Shown here in pieces: positions 17,507-25,025 of a stretch of DNA of 27,287 nucleotides (positions within the stretch are counted from its first letter, which is position 1; each line of letters starts with the position of its first letter). The stretch is taken from contig JBEGQX010000065.1 of assembly GCA_041180805.1 (NCBI GenBank), positions 1 through 27,287 of the forward strand. The letters are read 5' to 3'. The translations under genes and the position numbers were made by a program. The notes under the pieces are model-generated. The model was not told the DNA's origin. It worked only from the letters and a program-made list of their open reading frames with translations, and did no database searches. Source of the stretch: JBEGQX01 sp041180805 (GTDB taxonomy: Bacteria > Planctomycetota > Planctomycetia > Gemmatales > Gemmataceae).

Positions 17507-17513
17507 AAATCTA

Positions 17514-18713
17514 TTAATGGATAATCACTTCCAAGATAGAAAAGTCATCATCAAGGTTTCCCGGACCATGTAGGCGAATTGCATGGTCGTGTAGAAGTTC
17601 TGGTATAAAGCCTTTTTGGTTTTGAAGAGTGGAAAGATAATTTACAAATTCCTGGAATTGCCATTCAGTTCCATCCGGTTTATGAATTTCATGGCAACCA
17701 TCGGTGTATATGTAAAGTTTGTGACCTGGAAGTAATTGAAATTGGGAGCATGTAAACTCCTGAAAAGCGGGTAGGCCCATCATGGGATTTTGTGTTTCCA
17801 AAATTATTGGGGTGCTTTTTTCAGATTGAAACAGTAGTGCAGGCGGGTGTCCGCCGGATGCATAATGCATCAGTCTGGTTGATTTGTTAATGATTCCATA
17901 CCAAATAGTGAAGAATTTATCACCGTAGTTTTCGGATGGGAAAGCATGATTTAATGAGGAAAGAACCTGGTCGGGCTTTTTAAAATCGGTATCCGGCAGG
18001 GATTTGGATCGAAGAATGTTCATGATGGACACTGCCAATAACGCGGAAGCCATGCCATGGCCTGTCACATCCACCATGTAAATGGAAAAATGATTTTCGT
18101 CAATCCAGGCATATCCAAATGTGTCTCCTCCGAGCGCGGAACAAGGATAATAACCCCAATCAACCTTGAACTCTCCGTCGCAAGGAATTGGTAAAAGTGA
18201 AGAAAGATATCTTGCGGCAGCTTGGATTTCCTGTGCAAGAAGTTGCCTGCTTTGGGCCAGGTCAGTGAATGCTTGATTTCTTTCCAACAGACGAATATAG
18301 CTGGAACTGTGATATCGGATTCTGGCAACAAGTTCTATCTTGTCCGGAAGTTTTACCAGGAAATCGTTTGCTCCAAGTGCGAAAGCTTCCGCCTTGATCT
18401 GTGGATCTTCCTTACTGGAAAGAACAATAAGAGGTATGTCCCTGAGAGTGGGGGATGCCTTGTAAAACCGCACCATCATCAATCCATCAACATCCGGCAT
18501 CACCAGATCTTGAAGAATGACCGTTGGTTGGAATTCAGTCAACAGTCTTAACGCGCTGGATGGATCCGGGCAAAATTTAAATTGGATATCCTTTTCATTT
18601 TCAAGCAGCTTTTTGACTGATTCCCCTATTAAGGGCTGATCGTCCACTAGAAAAACCTTGACAGGAAATCCATTGGTTTGCGTGTTGGAAAAGTTGGTGG
18701 TTAATTGGCTCAT
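17514..18713 (-). CDS. Response regulator with SpoIIE/RsbU-type PP2C phosphatase output; WspR-like receiver
   Basis: A 399-residue output protein. The receiver (about residues 18-135) has the acidic pair Asp24-Asp25, phosphoacceptor Asp69 in VILQDLVMP, Ser99/Ser100 and Lys121 in LVKLPD. VILQDLVMPxVDG and LVKLPDxIELVARIRYHS match the Pseudomonas WspR receiver as I remember it. A helical linker (about 136-170) leads to a SpoIIE-type PP2C domain (about 175-397) with metal-site motifs GGDTFGY, DVTGHGMASALLA, SGGHPPA, YTDGCHE and DDDFS. The family dephosphorylates STAS anti-anti-sigma proteins. WspR carries a GGDEF domain at this place, and none is present here. It is the last gene of the chemosensory operon, starting 6 bases after the cheB stop. 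No clear ribosome site is visible, so translational coupling to cheB is likely. Confidence 0.9.
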   Translation of the reverse strand: MSQLTTNFSNTQTNGFPVKVFLVDDQPLIGESVKKLLENEKDIQFKFCPDPSSALRLLTEFQPTVILQDLVMPDVDGLMMVRFYKASPTLRDIPLIVLSSKEDPQIKAEAFALGANDFLVKLPDKIELVARIRYHSSSYIRLLERNQAFTDLAQSRQLLAQEIQAAARYLSSLLPIPCDGEFKVDWGYYPCSALGGDTFGYAWIDENHFSIYMVDVTGHGMASALLAVSIMNILRSKSLPDTDFKKPDQVLSSLNHAFPSENYGDKFFTIWYGIINKSTRLMHYASGGHPPALLFQSEKSTPIILETQNPMMGLPAFQEFTCSQFQLLPGHKLYIYTDGCHEIHKPDGTEWQFQEFVNYLSTLQNQKGFIPELLHDHAIRLHGPGNLDDDFSILEVIIH

Positions 18714-18719
18714 TGGGTG

Positions 18720-19769
18720 TTAACTGTCTTTAAATGATTGGATTTTCACGCGAATCAATTCCCCGATTTCCAACCCGTTACCCACCGCTTGTGTGGCACC
18801 CAGGTCAATCGCGCTTTGGGGCATCCCTTTGGCAACACAGGTGTCCGGGGACTGCGCAATGGTAAACCAGCCTTTTTTCCTAAGGCTTAGCAGTCCCTGA
18901 CTGCCATCCTTGCCAATGCCGGTGAGAATTGTTGCCACCCCATGAAAACGATTGCACAAAGCAAGGCTCTCAAAAAGCAGATCAATCGAGGGCTTATAAG
19001 AATGGTTGGTAACATCGTGCTCATAATGAAAACTACCGTCACGGTTTATAAGGAGATGTGAGTCACCCTCGGTGACCATAACGGTGCCACTAATAGCCTT
19101 TTCGCCTTCTTTTATGATTCTTATTGGCATGGCGCAGCTTCTTTTCAGCCATGAAACCAAATCAGGCATGAAAGTTTTGCCAATATGCTGGGCAATCAAA
19201 ACAGTGGCCTTGAGTTCAGCGGGGAGCTGTGAAAGAATTTGTCCAAGGATCGCAGGACCACCTGTGGATGAGCCGATTGCGGCAATAAGTTTTTTTTCGG
19301 TAGTTGGAGAATTGCCAGATATTGCAATCGATTTGGAAGACAGGCTTTCAGGAAGATGTAACTTTGCGGCGTCCAGACGACTGCTGATTTTTTCCACTTT
19401 TTCAATTTTTGTAATGAAGTCATCCCGAAGCATTTTTGAATTAACCCCTGCCAGTGAAGGGACTTCCACCGCATCAATGGCACCCAGACTCATTGCTTCG
19501 CAAGCCATGCTGAAGTTGAGCGATACACTGGAGGTAACCACTAGAATGGCAGTGGGATTTTTTTCCATGATTGCTTTGGTTGTCTCAACCCCATTCATGA
19601 CAGGCATGATGAGATCCATCAGGATAACATCGGGCTTGTCTTTGGCGCATAATTCCAAAGCTTCTTTGCCATCATAGGCAACCCATGCGACACGATGCCT
19701 GGAATCTTGGACAAGCTTTTTTAAAAGCTCTACCACCGAACGAGTGTCATTGACAATTCCCACCCGCAT
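18720..19769 (-). CDS. cheB: CheB-type receptor methylesterase (WspF-like)
   Basis: A 349-residue two-domain protein. The N-terminal receiver (1-120) has phosphoacceptor Asp52 (LMDLIMP); the acidic pair is reduced to Asn7-Asp8. A linker (about 125-155) precedes the methylesterase domain, with catalytic Ser168 (IGSSTGG), His195 (IAQHIG) and Asp288 (GIGKDG). It should remove methyl groups from glutamates of the operon's MCP and so oppose the CheR protein, making the adaptation arm of the system. It starts 49 bases after the cheA stop and ends 6 bases before the response-regulator gene, matching the position of wspF between wspE and wspR. Confidence 0.94.
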   Translation of the reverse strand: MRVGIVNDTRSVVELLKKLVQDSRHRVAWVAYDGKEALELCAKDKPDVILMDLIMPVMNGVETTKAIMEKNPTAILVVTSSVSLNFSMACEAMSLGAIDAVEVPSLAGVNSKMLRDDFITKIEKVEKISSRLDAAKLHLPESLSSKSIAISGNSPTTEKKLIAAIGSSTGGPAILGQILSQLPAELKATVLIAQHIGKTFMPDLVSWLKRSCAMPIRIIKEGEKAISGTVMVTEGDSHLLINRDGSFHYEHDVTNHSYKPSIDLLFESLALCNRFHGVATILTGIGKDGSQGLLSLRKKGWFTIAQSPDTCVAKGMPQSAIDLGATQAVGNGLEIGELIRVKIQSFKDS

Positions 19770-19818
19770 AGAACTATCCTGGCAAGGTTATAAATATTTC
19801 GTTCACTATACAGTTTTC

Positions 19819-22521
19819 TCAGGGTTTTCCTATCAGTTTTTCGATTGCCAAAATCAATGAATCGTCATGGAAGCTGCTTTTGGTAAGGTAATGGTTTGCC
19901 CCGGCTTCCAGACCCTTGAAACGATCCTCTTCACGGTCCTTGTGCGACACAATAATTACCGGCATTTTTGCCAATCGATTGTCCTGTTTGATGTTTCTGG
20001 TAAATTCAAGGCCATTCATTCTTGGCATATCAATGTCCGTCACCACAAGATCAAAAGCATTTTCCCTAAGGGCATTCCACCCATCTGCGCCATCCACGGC
20101 AACCGTGACATCATAGCCCCTGGATTGTAATAGCTGTTTTTCCACTTCTCTAACTGTTATGGAGTCGTCAACTATAAGGATTTTCTTTTTTGTGCCTGAT
20201 GCATTTAATTCGATTTGATTCGTTTGTTCCAATCTGTCTTCCTCGATAATCCGTTCAATCGAACGGCTGATGTCATCAACATCAACGATTAATACAGGGG
20301 ATCCATCGTCTAAAATTGCCGCTGAACTTATATTGGGTACTTTTCCAAGGCGGGCATCAAGTGTTCGAACTACCAGGTCTTGTTCGCCCCGGAAGCAATC
20401 TACGACAATCCCAAAAGGATTGTTGTTGCTGTTACGAAAAAGAACGATGAAAAGATCCCCTTCTGAAAGAACACCGGAAGCTCGAAAAACCTGATTGGCC
20501 ATGAGAAGACCGATATTTTCACCATCCAGTTGGAAATATTGACGATTTTCCAAAAAATGAATCTCATTCCGTGAAAGTTTTAACAGTCTCTCAATTCGGT
20601 TATGTGGAAAAGCGTAGGGTTCGCCGGCTATTTCAACCAAAACCGCCCTTATTACTGAAAGGGTTAATGGTAACTGAAGCTGAAAAGTTGTACCTTCTTT
20701 TGGTTTGTTGATGATTCGAACGGAGCCACCAACCGAGGAGATCATATTTTGTACAACATCCAACCCTACTCCCCTGCCCGAAATCTCAGTTACTGTTTCG
20801 CGGGTTGAAAATCCGGGTAAGAAAAGAAAATCAAGAATTTCCCCGTCTGACATACGGGAGATCATTTCCGGAGTTGATAATTTTTTCTGACAAATTTTGT
20901 TTTTAAGCAATTCCATGGAAATGCCGTTTCCATCATCTGTCACGAAGATGGAGAGCATACCTGAATTGTGCCTTACCTCAAGTCGTATGGTCCCGGTTTC
21001 CGGTTTTCCAGAAATTTGTCTTTTTTCCGGAATTTCGATTCCATGATCGACCGCGTTTCTTAACAAATGATTAAGAGGTGCATCAAGTTTTTCCAGGACA
21101 TCTCGGTCGACCGGAGTTGATTCACCGATTATTTCCAAGCGAACTTTTTTCCCCATGTCTCTTGCTAAATCACGAATCATACGGGGGAAAGATTGAGCAC
21201 CATCGCCAAATGGTCTCATTCTGCTGGTTATAACCTCGTTATAAAGCCTGCTGTTCAAGTCGTCAGATCTTCTGGCATGGTTTTCAAACTCCTGAACTCG
21301 GGAGTTGAGTTCCAAGATGCACTTGGCGAGTTTGTCCCTTATATCCAGAATCAGATCCCTTTGTATTTTGACGTTTTTTTCGGATTGGTTCTGGGCAAGT
21401 TCATTCATTTGATCGAGAAGGCGGTCCTCCTCTCTTTTTAACTTCAATAAAGATTGGGAAAAAGGTGCCAACCACCTTGCTTCCACAAGGGACTCGCCAG
21501 CCAGCCCCATAAGTCGGGTAAGGCTCTGGGCTGTGACACGAACCACGCTGTCCTTGGTTTCCTGCTGGCCTTCCCTGTTTGAAATATTTTTTGCAGGGTT
21601 GTCCAGATTAATAGTTGTTTTTCTCTGGTTGAGGGTGACTGAACTTTGGGGGTTAATAGTTTCTTGGGGTTTGTTTGTAATCGTTGATGGGTGGGATTGA
21701 AATAAACTTTTCAGTTCCTGTTTTTTTGAATTGAAAAAAGGTTGAACTTTTTCTGGTTGCTGATTTGACAACTCCATGAGGAATTTATTGAAAAAGATCA
21801 AGCCTTGAGAATCATTCGTACTGACGAAATGACCACAAATCAATTCGATGGCTTGGGTAAATTCTGTGAACTCAACCAGGGTTCCCGCGCCGTAAATTGA
21901 CTTAAGTATGGAATCAATTCTGGCTTTGTCAGGTTGCTGACTTGAAGATTCTTTTTCAAGTAATGCTGAAAGACTTTGCAATTCCTGCAAAAACAAACTA
22001 GCAAAAACCGGGGAAAGTTCTTTCTGGCTCCGGATAAGGGATGATTGTTCCTGAGTATTTGAAGCAATGGCTGTCATGTCAATTGGGTTTGTGGAACCCA
22101 ATTGACCGGCAGGAACGTTTTCAGAGGAATGACACATAAACAATTTTTTTACGGTGTCTTCGATCTCGGTTTTGTTTGATGCCAGCCAGGGATCAAAATT
22201 TGCCCCAAATGCTTTCGCAATATGACTTATCAAATCCGTGGAATGAAGAAGAATATCTATGGTTTTCTGGTTAATGGTTAGAGCACCTTTTTGAGCCTTG
22301 ACCAGAATTTCCTCCATCTCATGTGCAACTTTTTCCGATTCCAGAAGCCCCATGGCCCTTGATGCGCCTTTAATGGAGTGAGCTGCCCTCATCAGGGAAT
22401 CAAGCAATGTGGGGGATGGACTTTGTTCGAGGCTAACCAAACCCTTGTTAAGGCTTAAGGTTAATTCAGCAACTTCCTCTTTAAATAAGCCAAGAAGGTT
22501 TGAGTCAAAACTTCCACTCAT
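19819..22521 (-). CDS. cheA: CheA-type histidine kinase with C-terminal receiver (WspE-like hybrid)
   Basis: A 900-residue hybrid kinase. An Hpt domain (1-125) has phosphorylatable His48 (RAAHSIKGA). A second Hpt-like segment (about 165-255) has Lys207 where the histidine would be. After a low-complexity linker (about 270-320) come the dimerisation helices (about 325-430) and the ATPase domain. The latter shows an N-box at 483-494 (NHLLRNAVDHGI), TDDGNGI (528-534) and SGRGVGLDVV (581-590). A CheW-like domain (about 620-755) and a receiver with Asp829 (VVTDIDMP) and Lys881 follow. There is no CheY-binding P2 domain. Phosphate probably passes from His48 to its own receiver, to CheB and to the output regulator. 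The start ATG overlaps the preceding cheW stop as ATGA. The layout is that of WspE/FrzE-type kinases of alternative chemosensory systems. Confidence 0.94.
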   Translation of the reverse strand: MSGSFDSNLLGLFKEEVAELTLSLNKGLVSLEQSPSPTLLDSLMRAAHSIKGASRAMGLLESEKVAHEMEEILVKAQKGALTINQKTIDILLHSTDLISHIAKAFGANFDPWLASNKTEIEDTVKKLFMCHSSENVPAGQLGSTNPIDMTAIASNTQEQSSLIRSQKELSPVFASLFLQELQSLSALLEKESSSQQPDKARIDSILKSIYGAGTLVEFTEFTQAIELICGHFVSTNDSQGLIFFNKFLMELSNQQPEKVQPFFNSKKQELKSLFQSHPSTITNKPQETINPQSSVTLNQRKTTINLDNPAKNISNREGQQETKDSVVRVTAQSLTRLMGLAGESLVEARWLAPFSQSLLKLKREEDRLLDQMNELAQNQSEKNVKIQRDLILDIRDKLAKCILELNSRVQEFENHARRSDDLNSRLYNEVITSRMRPFGDGAQSFPRMIRDLARDMGKKVRLEIIGESTPVDRDVLEKLDAPLNHLLRNAVDHGIEIPEKRQISGKPETGTIRLEVRHNSGMLSIFVTDDGNGISMELLKNKICQKKLSTPEMISRMSDGEILDFLFLPGFSTRETVTEISGRGVGLDVVQNMISSVGGSVRIINKPKEGTTFQLQLPLTLSVIRAVLVEIAGEPYAFPHNRIERLLKLSRNEIHFLENRQYFQLDGENIGLLMANQVFRASGVLSEGDLFIVLFRNSNNNPFGIVVDCFRGEQDLVVRTLDARLGKVPNISSAAILDDGSPVLIVDVDDISRSIERIIEEDRLEQTNQIELNASGTKKKILIVDDSITVREVEKQLLQSRGYDVTVAVDGADGWNALRENAFDLVVTDIDMPRMNGLEFTRNIKQDNRLAKMPVIIVSHKDREEDRFKGLEAGANHYLTKSSFHDDSLILAIEKLIGKP

Positions 22522-23180
22522 GAGATGCTCTTTTCAAGTATTTCAAAGAAATGGGTGTCGTCAAGGTGGCCCGCCTTTTTGCCATTCCATTCAAAAATGC
22601 CTTTAGTAAACCTTGAAAAACTGTTTTTTACAGTGGCAGGGGTTGGTGAAATTTCTTTTTTAACGATCCTGAACACCGCAAACACCTCATCCACTTTGGT
22701 GACCCAGCGTTGTCCGGATTTTTCCAGCACCAGCATTTTTTCCCTGGATTGTATTTCATCCCCCTGTTTTTTTTCTAGTCCAAGGAATTTTTCCAAAGAA
22801 ACGCAAAGTTGTAATTCACCCCGAATATTTACAATGCCCTCCAAAAGGCCTCCCACCCGGTTGGGAATTCCATGAACCACCCTGGTTGAGGCAACTTCCA
22901 CCAAGCTGGTAGCCTCCAGGCCGAAGTACTCCTGCCCAATTCGAAAAATTACCATGGGAATGGAATCACCCTGCGTTTCTGAGATAGAAGTGGCCAAAGC
23001 CTTTGAAAGTTCCTCTTCCCAGTTTTTTGGCGGGGTTCTTTCAAAAAGAGTTCTTCCCGCGGAAGAATATGTGGGGCAGTTTCGGCAGTGCACATGTTCT
23101 TTTAGAGATGGACAGGTGTGGTCACCTTGCACTCCTGTGCGGTTCCAGCAATCATCCAGTATTGGTAAATCTTTATCCAT
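22518..23180 (-). CDS. cheW: CheW-like coupling protein with N-terminal cysteine cluster (WspD-like)
   Basis: A 220-residue adaptor. Residues 1-75 form an N-terminal extension holding four cysteines (Cys11, Cys23, Cys32, Cys35) in the pattern DDCWNRTGVQGD, CP, HCRNCP. The CheW domain occupies about 76-215, with GLLEGIVNIRGELQLCVSLEKFLG. The Cys-rich start recalls WspD proteins, as I remember them. It should bridge the MCP and the CheA kinase. The gene overlaps the end of cheR by 8 bases and the start of cheA by 4, so all three are translationally coupled. The cysteine spacing suggests metal binding or a redox role, which is unproven. Confidence 0.9.
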   Translation of the reverse strand: MDKDLPILDDCWNRTGVQGDHTCPSLKEHVHCRNCPTYSSAGRTLFERTPPKNWEEELSKALATSISETQGDSIPMVIFRIGQEYFGLEATSLVEVASTRVVHGIPNRVGGLLEGIVNIRGELQLCVSLEKFLGLEKKQGDEIQSREKMLVLEKSGQRWVTKVDEVFAVFRIVKKEISPTPATVKNSFSRFTKGIFEWNGKKAGHLDDTHFFEILEKSIS

Positions 23181-24453
23181 GGGATGGATTTCCTCTGTTT
23201 ATTTCACGAAGTCTTCTGGTGTAATTTTCCTTGTTTTTTTTATCTCCCATGCTTGTGGCAATTGCCAGGAGGCCAGACAATGCTTCTTCATGATCCGGTT
23301 CCAAATAAAGTGCTTTCCTGAAAGCAACTTCGGCCTCTTGTAAATTACCCTTGGCAAGGAGGATGCTGCCCCAAAGTATAAAAAAAGCGGTTTTTGGAAC
23401 GCGCATCTTCGCCAAATGGTTGCAAATTTCCAGTGCCTCATCCAGCAAGCCCAGGTTTGCTTTTTGTTGGGCAAGTTCAAAAAGATTCAGAGATTTGGAC
23501 TTTGGTGCCACATTTGGCACTTTAATTCCTGAGTTTTGTGGAAATTTACCAATGGGGCTTGAAACAGTCGGTTTAGGTGTAAATGAAACAGAAGCTGTTT
23601 TTGTTGAATTTGAACTTGATAATGGGAATGATTGGGAAGGATTTTTCCTCTTACAAAACGCGGCTGGAAATTCCGTCAACCAATTTTCAAAATTGTTTTG
23701 GCTGGCCAAACGGGTTTCAGTGTGGCCAACATAAAGGATTCCTTCCGGTGAAAGTAATTCCCCGAGCCGTTTCAGGGTTTTTTTTCTGTGATTTTCATCA
23801 AGATAAATAACCACGTTCCTGCAAAAAATAACATCGAAAGGAGCTTCGCCTGCCAGGAATGCGGATTCCGCAAGGTTGACAGTTTGAAAACTCACCAGTT
23901 TTTTTATTTGTGAGGATAGATGGAAGTGTTTTTCCTTTTTGGAAAAATATTTGTTTGGGAGTGAATTCCATGGGAGTTTTTTTTCTCGAAATGAATTCGC
24001 GCCAAAAATTCCATCCCGGGCTTTTTCCAAAAGTTTTTTGCTGATGTCCACTCCAAGAATTTCGAATTCACTTTCAAAGCCGGTTTCTTGAAGCCAAATT
24101 GCCATGGAATAGGGCTCTTCCCCTGTACAACATGGAATGCTTAACAGTCTTAATTTTCTATTGAACCCAAAAGTTTTCCAATGATTGGCGAATTTTTCCA
24201 AACAATAAAAGGGTGTGCCATCCCTGAAAAACCATGATTCTGGAACGATTACGCTATCAATTAAGCTTGCCAATTCGGTGGGATCTGTTCTTGCTTTCAG
24301 GGCGTAATTTGCCAGGTTCGAAATCCCTGACTTTTTCATCCTTTCATGGACTGCATCTTGCAAAAGATGTTTTCCGAGACTATCCGGATTAAGTCCGATC
24401 GATTGTCTTAATAATTCTTTGATTTCAGAAAAATCCTGGTTTTTTTCTATCAT
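23173..24453 (-). CDS. cheR: CheR-type receptor methyltransferase with C-terminal TPR repeats (WspC-like)
   Basis: A 426-residue protein. The N-terminal CheR helical domain (about 5-75) leads into PESWFFRD. The SAM-binding methyltransferase domain (about 100-265) has IPCCTGEEPYSMA (107-118), LGVDIS (133-138) and the FCRNVVIYLD motif. After a Ser/Pro-rich linker (about 270-330), TPR-like helices (about 335-415) include AEVAFRKALYLEPDHEEAL. It should methylate glutamates on the MCP; the TPR part probably helps it dock. CheR-TPR fusion is the WspC architecture. No strong ribosome site precedes the ATG at 24453. A 107-bp spacer separates it from the upstream cheW, with a 6-bp inverted repeat GAGATC/GATCTC at 24519-24538. 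Confidence 0.92.
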   Translation of the reverse strand: MIEKNQDFSEIKELLRQSIGLNPDSLGKHLLQDAVHERMKKSGISNLANYALKARTDPTELASLIDSVIVPESWFFRDGTPFYCLEKFANHWKTFGFNRKLRLLSIPCCTGEEPYSMAIWLQETGFESEFEILGVDISKKLLEKARDGIFGANSFREKKLPWNSLPNKYFSKKEKHFHLSSQIKKLVSFQTVNLAESAFLAGEAPFDVIFCRNVVIYLDENHRKKTLKRLGELLSPEGILYVGHTETRLASQNNFENWLTEFPAAFCKRKNPSQSFPLSSSNSTKTASVSFTPKPTVSSPIGKFPQNSGIKVPNVAPKSKSLNLFELAQQKANLGLLDEALEICNHLAKMRVPKTAFFILWGSILLAKGNLQEAEVAFRKALYLEPDHEEALSGLLAIATSMGDKKNKENYTRRLREINRGNPSHG

Positions 24454-24560
24454 GCCGTTTGGAACTCTTGATCTGGGGTAGATAATGCCCAGGAAAAAGC
24501 ATTTTCAATTTTATGGTAGAGATCCATTCGTTGATCTCAATCAATCACGATTCCGTTGGG

Positions 24561-25025
24561 TCAATTTCCAATCAATGGAAATAGCTGTTTCATATCCCCG
24601 GGTGAAAGTAATTTTTTGATATCAAGCAAGTGGAAAATCATATCTTCCTTAAGATAAGTTTCTCCCCAGAGGAAAATATCACCCTGCGAAGAATTTTTCT
24701 GGGAAGACTTTTGGCAGTTGATTTTCTCTGCACTTGCCCGGTCCACAATCAGGCCCACAAGGAACTCCTCAGTGCCATTTCCCACTTTGATGATGGCGAC
24801 CCTGTTGCAGAGGAGTTTAACACCAACAGGTTTGCCGCATATTTTCATTCCCAGATCGACTACCGGCAAAGGTATGCTTCTGTAAATAAAATAGCCTTGA
24901 TACCAGACTGGAGAACCTGGCAGGGTAATCAAGGTTGGTCGGGCCACAACTTCAACCAAATTTGGAATTTCAATGGCAATCCGCGTTCCACCCGCTTCAG
25001 CCATTAATACATGGAGTTCAGGCAT
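24561..25025 (-). CDS. cheW: CheW-like coupling protein (WspB-like)
   Basis: A 154-residue single-domain CheW adaptor. The SH3-like barrel pattern is visible, with the YQGYFIYRSIPLPVVDLG segment (usual form: GVINLRG-I-PVVDL) and a later GLIVDRA. It should couple the MCP to the CheA hybrid. It begins directly after the MCP stop (TAA then ATG, no gap), so it is translationally coupled to the receptor. It is the first of two CheW genes in the operon, at the place wspB occupies. Confidence 0.88.
   Translation of the reverse strand: MPELHVLMAEAGGTRIAIEIPNLVEVVARPTLITLPGSPVWYQGYFIYRSIPLPVVDLGMKICGKPVGVKLLCNRVAIIKVGNGTEEFLVGLIVDRASAEKINCQKSSQKNSSQGDIFLWGETYLKEDMIFHLLDIKKLLSPGDMKQLFPLIGN

Noticed and set aside
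17507..17513. Terminator between the lactonase-like gene and the response-regulator gene
   Set aside because: Only 7 bases separate the stops, and no hairpin is visible in or around them.
24315..24327. T-loop-like sequence GGTTCGAAATCCC, considered as a tRNA
   Set aside because: It lies inside the conserved cheR coding sequence and has no matching acceptor, D or anticodon arms.
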